Origin: an uncultured Polyangiaceae bacterium
Lineage (GTDB): Bacteria > Myxococcota_A > Polyangia > Polyangiales > Polyangiaceae
NCBI GenBank assembly: GCA_938004815.1
Contig: CALKVR010000518.1
Span: forward strand, 1-7,860
DNA length: 7,860 nucleotides
Direction of reading: 5' to 3'
Of the stretch, positions 1 to 6,321 are shown one piece after another. The position numbers and the translations under genes are program-made. Under the pieces are notes generated by a model that did not search any database, was not told where the DNA came from, and saw nothing but the letters and a program-made list of their open reading frames with translations. Position 1 is the first letter of the stretch, and the number at the start of each line of letters is the position of its first letter.

Positions 1-790
1 GCTGATCCGCTCCCGGTATCGCGTCGCCCCCCGCTACGCACGCGGGCTCGCCAGGGGGCGCGAAAGGCAGTCGCGAGAGGATCGCCTCGGTCTCGGCGCC
101 GGATGCGTTGCGAAAGTCGCCGATCTTGAACGCCGCTTTCGAGCTCGTGTCGCCGCGCACGTTCCGGCAGACGGTCGCGAGCTGGTAGACGGCGCCCTCG
201 CGCACGGCGTCGGCGAACGCCTCTTGCCCCATCGCGCAGGTGGCCGGCGACGGGTGCGCGAGCGCGACGCGGCCGGCGTGCGTCCGAAAACGGTAGCGCG
301 CCCAGCGGCGCGCGGCGTCGTCGGCCGACGAGTCGAGCGCGGCCGCGAGCTCGAGCCGCCTCTCGACGGCACCCGGGGGGTCGTAGCGCGCCGCCTCGGC
401 TCCGCGCGCGAGGTGCGCGATCATGATGTCGGAGACATGCTGGGAGAGGGGCGGCGCCATGTGGGCGACCACGTAGAGGTCGAGCCCCGTCCCCGGCGCG
501 TCTCCGCCGGAGTCGATCGCGCGTGCCCCGACGAGCGCGAGGAAGCAGAGCAGCGTGCCGGCCACCCAGAGCCCGATGAGCGTGCCGGCCATGCCCGCGA
601 TGGCGAGCGTCGGCGACATGCGGAAGGCCGGCATGTCGTTGGGGTCGAGGCCGAGGCGGGTCGCGCGCCGCGCGTGTCTGGCCGCGTCCCACCGGCGCAC
701 GAGGCGGGGCGCGAGCAGCGCCGAGAGCGCCGCGGACACACCGAGGAAGACGAACGGCCCGTACGGGTAGAGCGGATGCACCTCGGCCAC
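1..790 (-). CDS. Hypothetical two-segment membrane protein (C-terminus outside the window)
   Basis: The reading frame runs from a GTG at 790 off the left edge, giving 263 codons without a stop. GTG is the first usable start after an in-frame TGA just upstream, and AAGGA (complement of 798-802) lies 7 nt before it, a good ribosome binding site. Residues about 11-31 and 61-90 are hydrophobic and look like two membrane helices; the segment between them is arginine-rich, so it is probably cytoplasmic with both ends outside. The rest is a soluble region of at least 170 residues with cysteines near 184, 208 and 251. I do not recognise the family. It is divergent from the glutathione reductase gene across 46 bp and may share a control region with it. 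That the frame is real rests on the hydrophobic blocks, the start signal and typical codon bias; function is unknown. Confidence 0.75.
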   Translation of the reverse strand, partial: MAEVHPLYPYGPFVFLGVSAALSALLAPRLVRRWDAARHARRATRLGLDPNDMPAFRMSPTLAIAGMAGTLIGLWVAGTLLCFLALVGARAIDSGGDAPGTGLDLYVVAHMAPPLSQHVSDIMIAHLARGAEAARYDPPGAVERRLELAAALDSSADDAARRWARYRFRTHAGRVALAHPSPATCAMGQEAFADAVREGAVYQLATVCRNVRGDTSSKAAFKIGDFRNASGAETEAILSRLPFAPPGEPACVAGGDAIPGADQ

Positions 791-836
791 GACGCGGTCC
801 TTGCGCGCTCAGCATACTGCTACGCTGCGGCCCGCG
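791..836. promoter_or_regulatory. Short divergent intergenic region, presumed promoters
   Basis: These 46 bp separate two divergent starts (GTG at 790 on minus, ATG at 837 on plus), so at least part of both promoters must lie here or inside the gene ends. The only AT-richer patch is at 811-822. Read on minus it contains TATGCT (complement of 811-816) and on plus CATACT (813-818), each a 4/6 match to a -10 box, but neither has a convincing -35 partner. AAGGA for the minus gene is at 798-802. No clear Shine-Dalgarno precedes the plus gene. Confidence 0.3.
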
Positions 837-2300
837 ATGAGCGACCGAGAGAACGAGTACGACTTCTTCGTGGTCGGGGCGGGCTCCGGCGGGGTGCGCG
901 CGGCGCGGTTCGCGGCTGCGCTCGGCGCGCGCGTCGGCGTCTGCGAGGACGCGGCCCTCGGCGGCACGTGCGTCAACATCGGATGTGTGCCGAAGAAGCT
1001 CCTCGTCTACGGCGCACACTTCGCGGCCGAGGCGCGTGAGGCCGCGGGTTACGGTTGGGACGTCCAGCCGCCCGCCCACGACTGGTCCCGCCTCATCCAG
1101 AACAAGAACCGCGAGATCGCGCGGCTCAACGGGGTCTACGAGCGCCTGCTCGAGGCGAAGGGCGTGCGCATCCACCGCGGGCGGGGCAAGCTCGCCGGGC
1201 CGAACGAGGTCACGATCACGGCGCGAGACGGCGGCGTCACGACCGCGCACGCCAAGACGATCCTCGTCGCGACGGGCGGCCGGCCCTCGCGGCCGAGCAT
1301 CCCGGGCGGCGAGCACGTGATGGTCTCGGACGACATGTTCTACCTGCCCGCGATGCCTCGCCGCGTGCTCATCGTTGGTGGCGGTTACATCGCGGTCGAG
1401 TTCGCCGGCATCTTCTCGGGGTACGGCGCCGCCGTCACGCAGATCTACCGAGGTGGCCTGTTTCTCCGCGGGTTCGACGGCGACGTTCGAAAGCACCTGG
1501 CCCAGGAAATGCGAAAGCAAGGCGTCGATCTCCGGTTCCACCGCGACCTCGTCTCGGTCGAGCGCCGCACCGATGGCAGCCTCGCGTGCAAGCTCGACGA
1601 CGGCACGGTCCTCGAGGTCGACGCGGTCCTGGCCGCGATCGGGCGCGTCCCCAACACCGAGGGGCTCGGCCTCGATTCGCTGGGGGTCGCGACCGACGCG
1701 CGCGGCGCCGTGCGCGTCGACGACCGTTTTCGCACCTCGGTGCCGTCGGTCTACGCGATCGGTGACGTCATCGATCGCATCCAGCTCACGCCCGTCGCCC
1801 TCGCCGAGGGCATGATCGTCGCGCAGAACCTGTTTGGCGGCGCCGACCGGCGGGCCGACTACGACGACGTCCCGTCGGCGGTGTTCTCGACCCCCCCGAT
1901 CGGCACGGTGGGCCTGACCGAAGAAGAGGCGCGCGCCGAGCACGGCGCGATCGACACCTATCGATCGACGTTCACGCCGATGAAGCAGACGATGACCGGC
2001 CACGACGACAAGGTGCTGATGAAGCTGGTCGTCGATCGGGCCTCGCAGCGCGTCGTCGGCGTGCACGTCGTGGGCCCCGACGCCGGCGAGATCGTCCAGG
2101 GCTTCGCCGTCGCGCTCAAATGCGGCGCGACCAAGGCACAGTTCGACGCCACCATCGGCATCCACCCGACGGCGGCCGAGGAGCTGGTCACGATGCGCGA
2201 GAAGTGCCCCGAGCCAGACCACGCGCTCGACGTCGCGCACAAGGACCCGCCCCGCGTGCGGCGCATCGTTCACCACCGGTGGACCGACGGCCAAGGCTGA
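837..2300 (+). CDS. gor: Glutathione-disulfide reductase (NADPH, FAD)
   Basis: A 487-residue cytoplasmic flavoenzyme that reduces glutathione disulfide with NADPH. The FAD Rossmann motif is GAGSGG (14-19). The redox disulfide is in GGTCVNIGCVPKK, Cys45 and Cys50, the glutathione-reductase signature. The NADPH fold is GGGYIAVE (181-188), followed by YRGGLFLRGFD with Arg205 and Arg211 placed six apart, like the two arginines that bind the NADPH 2'-phosphate in known glutathione reductases. The second FAD motif is YAIGDV (306-311), and the C-terminal HPTAAEE gives the catalytic pair His443/Glu448. The IYRGG..LRGFD segment resembles the plant-type branch. ATG 837 was chosen because it starts just before the FAD motif; an in-frame TTG at 801 would add 12 unlikely residues. 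There is no obvious Shine-Dalgarno. About 32 residues follow the usual family end, including Cys457 and a basic His/Arg-rich tail. Confidence 0.95.
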   Translation: MSDRENEYDFFVVGAGSGGVRAARFAAALGARVGVCEDAALGGTCVNIGCVPKKLLVYGAHFAAEAREAAGYGWDVQPPAHDWSRLIQNKNREIARLNGVYERLLEAKGVRIHRGRGKLAGPNEVTITARDGGVTTAHAKTILVATGGRPSRPSIPGGEHVMVSDDMFYLPAMPRRVLIVGGGYIAVEFAGIFSGYGAAVTQIYRGGLFLRGFDGDVRKHLAQEMRKQGVDLRFHRDLVSVERRTDGSLACKLDDGTVLEVDAVLAAIGRVPNTEGLGLDSLGVATDARGAVRVDDRFRTSVPSVYAIGDVIDRIQLTPVALAEGMIVAQNLFGGADRRADYDDVPSAVFSTPPIGTVGLTEEEARAEHGAIDTYRSTFTPMKQTMTGHDDKVLMKLVVDRASQRVVGVHVVGPDAGEIVQGFAVALKCGATKAQFDATIGIHPTAAEELVTMREKCPEPDHALDVAHKDPPRVRRIVHHRWTDGQG

Positions 2301-2310
2301 CCGACACCGT

Positions 2311-2790
2311 CTACTCGAGCCGCGTTATCTCGCACTCCTCGGCGGCCCCGCCCTTCTCGAAGCTCACGACGTCGCCCTGATGCGCCCCCACGAGCGCGCG
2401 CCCGAGCGGCGACGAGGGCGTCACGACGTGGACGGTCACCCCGCCCTGGGTCAGCCGCACGCCGCCGCCCGCGGGGGCGAGGAACACCACGCGCGAGTCG
2501 TCGCCGGTCTCGAGCCAGACGACCGCACCGAGAGCGATCGGATCGCCGGCGCCCAACGTGCGCAGCTTCATGGCTTGAACGCGGGCCAGATCGGTCTCGA
2601 GCTGCTCGACCCGCATCGCCTGCCCCCGCGCGACGTACGACGCCTCGGTCGCGCGCATGTCTTTGTCGCCCTCGGACTTGGCGTCCTCGTGCGTCACGCC
2701 CTCTTGGCTGACCTTTTGCGCAGAGGCCAGCTTGTCGCGCGAGGCCGTGAGGTTGGCGACCAGTTTTCGGTGGAGGGCCGACTTGTCCAT
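2311..2790 (-). CDS. GreA/GreB-family transcription elongation factor variant
   Basis: 159 residues. Residues 1-76 are highly charged and helical, fitting the Gre coiled-coil hairpin that enters the RNA polymerase secondary channel. The likely tip is around HEDAKSEGDKDMR (34-46), rich in acidic residues, where classical GreA carries its catalytic Asp and Glu. Residues 80-159 match the FKBP-like C-terminal domain, best seen in TPSSPLGRALVGAHQGDVV (124-142), the usual Gre signature. The tip does not read like GreA's GDLKENAEY; HEDAKSE...EASYVARGQ is more like the shorter GreAB-type proteins of other proteobacteria (from memory), so transcript-cleavage activity is uncertain. ATG 2790 begins the helical arm; no strong Shine-Dalgarno is seen. 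The gene is convergent with the glutathione reductase gene (10 bp between stops) and divergent from the next gene (38 bp). Confidence 0.85.
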   Translation of the reverse strand: MDKSALHRKLVANLTASRDKLASAQKVSQEGVTHEDAKSEGDKDMRATEASYVARGQAMRVEQLETDLARVQAMKLRTLGAGDPIALGAVVWLETGDDSRVVFLAPAGGGVRLTQGGVTVHVVTPSSPLGRALVGAHQGDVVSFEKGGAAEECEITRLE

Positions 2791-2828
2791 CGTCCGCGTA
2801 GGCAGAGGGACGTTACCATCCCTACCCG

Positions 2829-3254
2829 ATGACGACGAAGGGTCCGGCCGATCCCAACGATGAGCTCCCGCCCACGCCGCTCGCAGAGCTGGTGAAGGCG
2901 GCCAAAGAGAAGATCCAACCCGAGGTCGATCGCCACGGCCCCGCCGCGACGCGCGCCATGGCCGCCGTGGTGCGCGACCTGAAGGGTTTGCCCGAGCTCT
3001 CGGTGAGCCGAGAGAGCGCGACCCGCCTGCGCCTCGCGCGCAAGGGCAAGGTCGGGTACGTCGTCATCGAGTACCTGCCGAAGATCCTCGCGATCGAGGT
3101 GAGCGTTGGCGGGTTCAGCGATGACGACCCGATGGCTCCGAAGTCGCGCCGGTATGGGCTCGAGGGTGACGAGTGGACGCGCCTCGACGGCGCCGGCGAC
3201 CTCTTCGGCGAGCTCCGCAGCCACCTGCTGAGGATCTACCCCGAGCTCGCCTGA
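2829..3254 (+). CDS. Hypothetical protein, 141 residues
   Basis: I do not recognise this protein. It has no signal peptide or membrane segment, so it is probably cytoplasmic. Residues 1-17 are polar and proline-rich; 18-54 look helical; 66-96 look like beta strands, with a hydrophobic run KVGYVVIEYLPKILAIEV (74-91); 125-137 look helical, ending in LRIYPEL. There are no cysteines. ATG 2829 is the first start in the frame; the purine-rich AGAGGGA at 2804-2810 is too far upstream to be a good ribosome site, and TACCAT at 2814-2819 is a weak -10-like match that would leave almost no leader. The gene is divergent from the Gre-like gene and convergent with the acidic-protein gene 5 bp away. Its codon bias and the tight fit between neighbours support a real gene. 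Confidence 0.75.
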   Translation: MTTKGPADPNDELPPTPLAELVKAAKEKIQPEVDRHGPAATRAMAAVVRDLKGLPELSVSRESATRLRLARKGKVGYVVIEYLPKILAIEVSVGGFSDDDPMAPKSRRYGLEGDEWTRLDGAGDLFGELRSHLLRIYPELA

Positions 3255-3270
3255 GGCGCCTACGCCTCGG
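3251..3270. terminator. Hairpin across two convergent stop codons
   Basis: GAGGCG (3253-3258), loop CCTA, CGCCTC (3263-3268) makes a perfect 6-bp GC stem, extended by one G-U and one C-G pair. It covers the TGA of the plus gene (3252-3254) and the TAG of the minus gene (complement of 3260-3262). Being symmetric it could serve both strands. Neither side has a U-tract, so intrinsic termination is plausible but not shown. Confidence 0.4.
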
Positions 3271-3679
3271 CTTCGTCTTCGTCGCCGAAGGTGATTTCGC
3301 CCTCGGCGATCACCTCGAGCACGTCGAAGCCATCCTCTTCGAACGCCTCGACGACGCGGTCCCGCTGCGCGTCGACGTGGAACCCGTACGAGATGCCGTC
3401 GGTGGGGCCGAGGACAGTCTGCAGCTCGGTGTTCCGCTCGGTGGCGAACGTGCGCAGCCCCTGGAGGATCGCCTCCACCTTGCCCTTGGGCATCGGGTCC
3501 TCGGGGATCTGCTCGAAGACGGTGACGAGCTCGGCGTCCATTTCGAGGATGAACCACACGGGCCGCGCGCCGTACGCGTCCGCGATGCCGGGCGGCATCC
3601 ACTTCGCGAGGTCTTTGACCGTGCCGATGATCGCGAGCGGGGCGTCGTCGTCCTCGTCGGTCGCGTCTTGGTCGCTCAT
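3260..3679 (-). CDS. Hypothetical acidic protein, 139 residues
   Basis: I do not recognise this protein. It is strongly acidic: I count 34 Asp/Glu against 9 Lys/Arg, with acidic runs at both ends (DATDEDDD at 5-12 and GDEDEAEA at 132-139). The middle (about 15-130) looks like a compact alpha/beta fold, with likely strands at VWFILEM (41-47) and DVLEVIAEGEITF (119-131). There is no signal peptide, membrane segment or cysteine, so it is probably cytoplasmic. Its ATG (3677-3679) overlaps the TGA of the upstream zinc-ribbon gene as ATGA, which suggests coupled translation and a shared role. The Shine-Dalgarno upstream is weak (a GGGG run), fitting reliance on coupling. It is convergent with the 141-residue gene, sharing a hairpin over the stops. 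Confidence 0.8.
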   Translation of the reverse strand: MSDQDATDEDDDAPLAIIGTVKDLAKWMPPGIADAYGARPVWFILEMDAELVTVFEQIPEDPMPKGKVEAILQGLRTFATERNTELQTVLGPTDGISYGFHVDAQRDRVVEAFEEDGFDVLEVIAEGEITFGDEDEAEA

Positions 3680-3942
3680 GCGCCCCGGAGCCTACCAGCT
3701 CGCTGGAAAAGGCACCGTCGTTGCGCAGGACGACCTCGACGCCGCGCTTTCACCCCCCCGGCCGAGGCGACGGGCGTCCGTGCCGCTACGTTGCGCCGAA
3801 ACCGGTAGCAACGGGCGTCACAACCCAGGCACCGATACGGAAACAGCCCGAGCATAGAGGCGGCGTGCTCCCACGAACGACGGCGCGAGCGCGCGAACTC
3901 TCCCGAACCACAGCGGCGACACGCCGGTAAACCTGGGTGCAT
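3676..3942 (-). CDS. Small zinc-ribbon protein, 88 residues
   Basis: The N-terminal half has two CxxC knuckles, CRRC (8-11) and CLGC (38-41), spaced as in a zinc ribbon. Between them is SRRRSWEHAASMLGLFPYRC, a pattern I know from small bacterial proteins of the form CxxCGS...RSRRR...LLGL.PYRCxxCxxRF.R, whose function is unknown. Zinc binding is inferred from the cysteines. Known examples usually end soon after the second knuckle; here a basic 38-residue tail (51-88) follows, with no clear fold. ATG 3942 was chosen because GAGGAG (complement of 3945-3950) lies just before it, though the 2-nt spacer is short; the frame stays open far upstream only because it shadows the hydrolase gene. The TGA overlaps the ATG of the acidic-protein gene, so the two are probably one operon, with its promoter likely in 3943-4100. 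Confidence 0.65.
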   Translation of the reverse strand: MHPGLPACRRCGSGEFARSRRRSWEHAASMLGLFPYRCLGCDARCYRFRRNVAARTPVASAGGVKARRRGRPAQRRCLFQRAGRLRGA

Positions 3943-4100
3943 GGCTCCTCGAGACTGTCTATCCAGGCCGCGTGACGATTCCGCGGCGAGGGTGTGCGAG
4001 GTTCGCAAGAGTCGATCCGGCCGATCGCAGCCGACGGAGCGCGTCGGGCGACGGTCTGTGGCGTGGCGAGCCGCCTCGCCGTGGCGTATCGCGTCGCCGT
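3943..4100. promoter_or_regulatory. Intergenic region, 158 bp, presumed promoter of the zinc-ribbon/acidic pair
   Basis: This is the longest gap between genes in the window. It holds the ribosome site of the zinc-ribbon gene at its left end and a hairpin at 4065-4080 at its right end. A TTGCGA (complement of 4003-4008) is the only -35-like word I noticed on minus, and it has no good -10 at the right distance. A promoter is inferred from the layout, not from a recognised box. Confidence 0.3.
4065..4080 (-). terminator. GC hairpin after the hydrolase stop codon
   Basis: GGCGAG (4065-4070), loop CCGC, CTCGCC (4075-4080) forms a perfect 6-bp stem that can be lengthened by three pairs, two of them G-U. 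It lies 20 bp after the hydrolase TGA (complement of 4101-4103). No U-tract follows on the minus strand, so it may be a weak terminator or a 3'-end stabiliser. Confidence 0.4.
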
Positions 4101-6281
4101 TCAGCGACACTGATCCGCGAACGTCTCGCGGCAACGTGCTTCTTCGCTGTCGTCGGCGAGGGTGTCGTCGCAGTTGCACGCCCCGTCGCACGCCCACTCG
4201 ATCGTCCCCGTGCGAAAGAACGCGCCCTGCTGGACGTACGAGGGCGTGAGATCCCGGACGCGGTCGTGCGGGTCGCAACCCTCGGCTTGGGGCAGGTTGG
4301 TCGCCGGGTTCGCCGGCAGACCGAAGTCGTACTCCACGAGGACGGAGGCGGTGTCGGTGGGCGCGTTCACGTCGGTGATGCCGAAGATGGTCTCCCACAC
4401 CGGCTGATCGGGATCGTCCGAGCGCATCTGCCGCGCGCCGATCGCTCGGGCCATGATGTGCGCGGCGAAGGTGGTCACCTGATGGTCGCCGCGCCCCACG
4501 TGGAGGATCACGCGATGGGCAGGGGTGCCGGGGAGCGTGTCTTCTGCGATGTAGGGCGCGAAGCCGTTTGGCTCGCTGCGGTCCCACGCGAGCTGCAAGA
4601 CGTTGAGGAGCTGCTGCGTCGCGACCGCGTTCTGATCGAAAGTCACCGACAGGAGCGTGCCGTACTCGGGCCAATCGGTGCTGCGGTTCAAGAGGAGGCT
4701 GTAGGGCATACCGGGCTCGCCGAGCAGCCCGCGGGTCACGTCGGTCGAAGCCGCCATGTACGTCGCGCCCATGATGCCGCCCTGGCTGTCGCCCCGGTAG
4801 GCCCGCGTGCCGGCGTCGAGCCATGCCGGGTCGACGAGGTAGCTGCCCGGCTCGCCGATCCCGCTGGTGGCCACGCGGCCCATCATCATCCGCATCGCGA
4901 GGAGCTGGTTCACCATGCCTTGGATCTGGCGCTCGGTGAACGACTTGATCCCCTCGAAACGGCCGAGCAACGTCTGGGCGGCGAGCGGCACGCTGTCTTC
5001 GTCGAAGCCGAAGTAGTTCGTGGCGAAGGCGATGAACCGCTGGCCGTTGGCGGCCCGGGCGAGGTAGCCGTTGCGGCCCTCGTAGCGGGTGCCGAAGAGC
5101 CCGTGCCCGTTCTGGAGCAGGCCGTGCTTCGGCAGCGTGGTGTCGGGGTCGGCGACGCTGCGGGGGACCAAGATCATCACGTCTTGCTGCATCGTGCCGT
5201 TTTGCTCGAGCTCGCCCTCTGCGTTCAGGTTGAGGCGGTCGAGCGCGTCGCCCGGCTGGCCCACCGACGCGCCGGTGAGGAACAGCGGCACCGTCATCCG
5301 CACCTCGAGCCGGCGCAGGAGCTCGGGGTGATCTTGCGGGGTGGGAAACTCTTCGACGCTCAGGATCTCGAAGGTGGGCCCGGCGTCGCCCACGATCGCG
5401 AGCGCCTTGTCGCGCATCTCGACCATGTAGCGGGGGTTGTTCGCCTTCGTCGCGGTCGTGAAATCCCACGCGATCTGCAGACCATCGCGCGGTACGCCCG
5501 CGAGCTGGAGCTTGCCGAAGATCTCGCTGTAGAGGCCCCGGCGCGCGTAGACCGTCCACTGCTCGATGTCGGATGCGTCCGACGGCAGGTAGGCGCCGCG
5601 CAGGGCGTCGAAGACGGGCGTGGGCGGAATGACATCACCGTCACGATTCATGATGCCGCGGATGCCGACGATGTAACGCGCCCCGTCGCGAAGCCGCTCG
5701 GCGGGGCGGATCATGAAGAGACGCTGATCGGGCCGCCCCTCTTCGCCGTCGTTCTCGGTCGACATGTCGAGGTCGACCCAGTGCGGGACGCGGCGCAGGG
5801 TGTCGGCCTCGATGAGGACGGTCGGCGAGTCGGGGTCGAGCGAGCGCTCGATGTCGTGGGGGGTGGCGCAGCCGTCGGTCACCGCGCGCGGAAAGTGGGT
5901 GAGGAGGGCGTTGCCCGGCGAGAAGCCATCGTGGTCGTGAAAGAGCTCGGGCGGCACGTGGTTACCGTCCTTGTCGGCGGGCAGCGTCGTCGCTCCGAGA
6001 CGCACCGACTTGCCGGAGGGGTTTCGGCCCGTCGGATCGTCGGCGAGGTAGACGTCGGAAGGAAACGGCAGACCACAGTGGGTCGGCACGAGCGCGTCAC
6101 AGTCGGAGCCGAGGACGGCGATGCCGCCCTCGGGCTTGACGGGTGGGCTCGCGCCAGCGCCATCGGCGCCGCTCGACCCAGCCGGCGCCCCACCCGAACC
6201 CGCGTCGTCGGTGCAGGCGCCGCCGACGGCGGTCGCGCTCAGCGCGAGAGCAAGGGCAGCCCGCCGGGCTCGTAGAAGCAT
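4101..6281 (-). CDS. Exported alpha/beta-hydrolase-type (lipase/esterase-like) putative lipoprotein
   Basis: 726 residues from ATG 6281. Residues 1-22 form an export signal (MLLRARR, then an Ala/Leu core) ending GGAC at Cys23, an imperfect lipobox; a Gly/Ala/Ser linker follows (27-47), so it is probably a surface or periplasmic lipoprotein. Residues 60-310 resemble the N-terminal region of bacterial extracellular lipases (CGLPFPSD, DGFSP, PHWVDLD, AWDFTTAT). The hydrolase part has HGLLQNGHGLFG (386-397, oxyanion-hole type), a nucleophile elbow GDSQG with Ser499, GRGDHQV with Asp599 and CDPHDR with His672 as the likely triad. Substrate unknown; a hydrophobic ester is a guess. The end is cysteine-rich (C698, C702, C704, C717, C725). 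The start was chosen because it opens the signal peptide; an in-frame GTG at 6290 is possible, and a GTG at 6359 would overlap the upstream gene. Forty bp separate it from the thioredoxin-fold gene, probably one operon. Confidence 0.88.
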   Translation of the reverse strand: MLLRARRAALALALSATAVGGACTDDAGSGGAPAGSSGADGAGASPPVKPEGGIAVLGSDCDALVPTHCGLPFPSDVYLADDPTGRNPSGKSVRLGATTLPADKDGNHVPPELFHDHDGFSPGNALLTHFPRAVTDGCATPHDIERSLDPDSPTVLIEADTLRRVPHWVDLDMSTENDGEEGRPDQRLFMIRPAERLRDGARYIVGIRGIMNRDGDVIPPTPVFDALRGAYLPSDASDIEQWTVYARRGLYSEIFGKLQLAGVPRDGLQIAWDFTTATKANNPRYMVEMRDKALAIVGDAGPTFEILSVEEFPTPQDHPELLRRLEVRMTVPLFLTGASVGQPGDALDRLNLNAEGELEQNGTMQQDVMILVPRSVADPDTTLPKHGLLQNGHGLFGTRYEGRNGYLARAANGQRFIAFATNYFGFDEDSVPLAAQTLLGRFEGIKSFTERQIQGMVNQLLAMRMMMGRVATSGIGEPGSYLVDPAWLDAGTRAYRGDSQGGIMGATYMAASTDVTRGLLGEPGMPYSLLLNRSTDWPEYGTLLSVTFDQNAVATQQLLNVLQLAWDRSEPNGFAPYIAEDTLPGTPAHRVILHVGRGDHQVTTFAAHIMARAIGARQMRSDDPDQPVWETIFGITDVNAPTDTASVLVEYDFGLPANPATNLPQAEGCDPHDRVRDLTPSYVQQGAFFRTGTIEWACDGACNCDDTLADDSEEARCRETFADQCR

Positions 6282-6321
6282 CTTCAGCACATACCGCGCG
6301 CAGAGAGGCGCGTCACCGCTC

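Noticed and set aside
801..836. TTG at 801 as the start of glutathione reductase
   Set aside because: It would add 12 residues with no family match; ATG 837 gives the expected short lead to the FAD motif.
224..1039. A 271-codon plus-strand frame over the left membrane-protein gene and the reductase start
   Set aside because: The product is Arg/Gly repeat-like with no hydrophobic or domain structure; it crosses two better-supported genes.
2273..2311. Inverted repeats around the end of glutathione reductase as a terminator
   Set aside because: CCACCGGTGG has no loop, and GACGG/CCGTC is only 5 bp with a 16-base loop; too weak to call.
2694..3602. A 302-codon minus-strand frame across the Gre, 141-residue and acidic-protein genes
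   Set aside because: It spans parts of three better genes in other frames and is Arg-rich; a compositional artefact.
3943..5559. Upstream extension of the zinc-ribbon frame to 627 codons
   Set aside because: The extension runs inside the hydrolase gene in another frame and is low-complexity Arg/Pro/Ala. Only the part from ATG 3942, with a ribosome site and CxxC knuckles, looks like protein.
3972..6275. A 767-codon open frame on the plus strand opposite the hydrolase
   Set aside because: It mirrors the hydrolase gene; the product is rich in Arg/Gly/Val/His without domains, while the minus frame has a signal peptide and catalytic motifs. It is the usual antisense shadow in GC-rich DNA.
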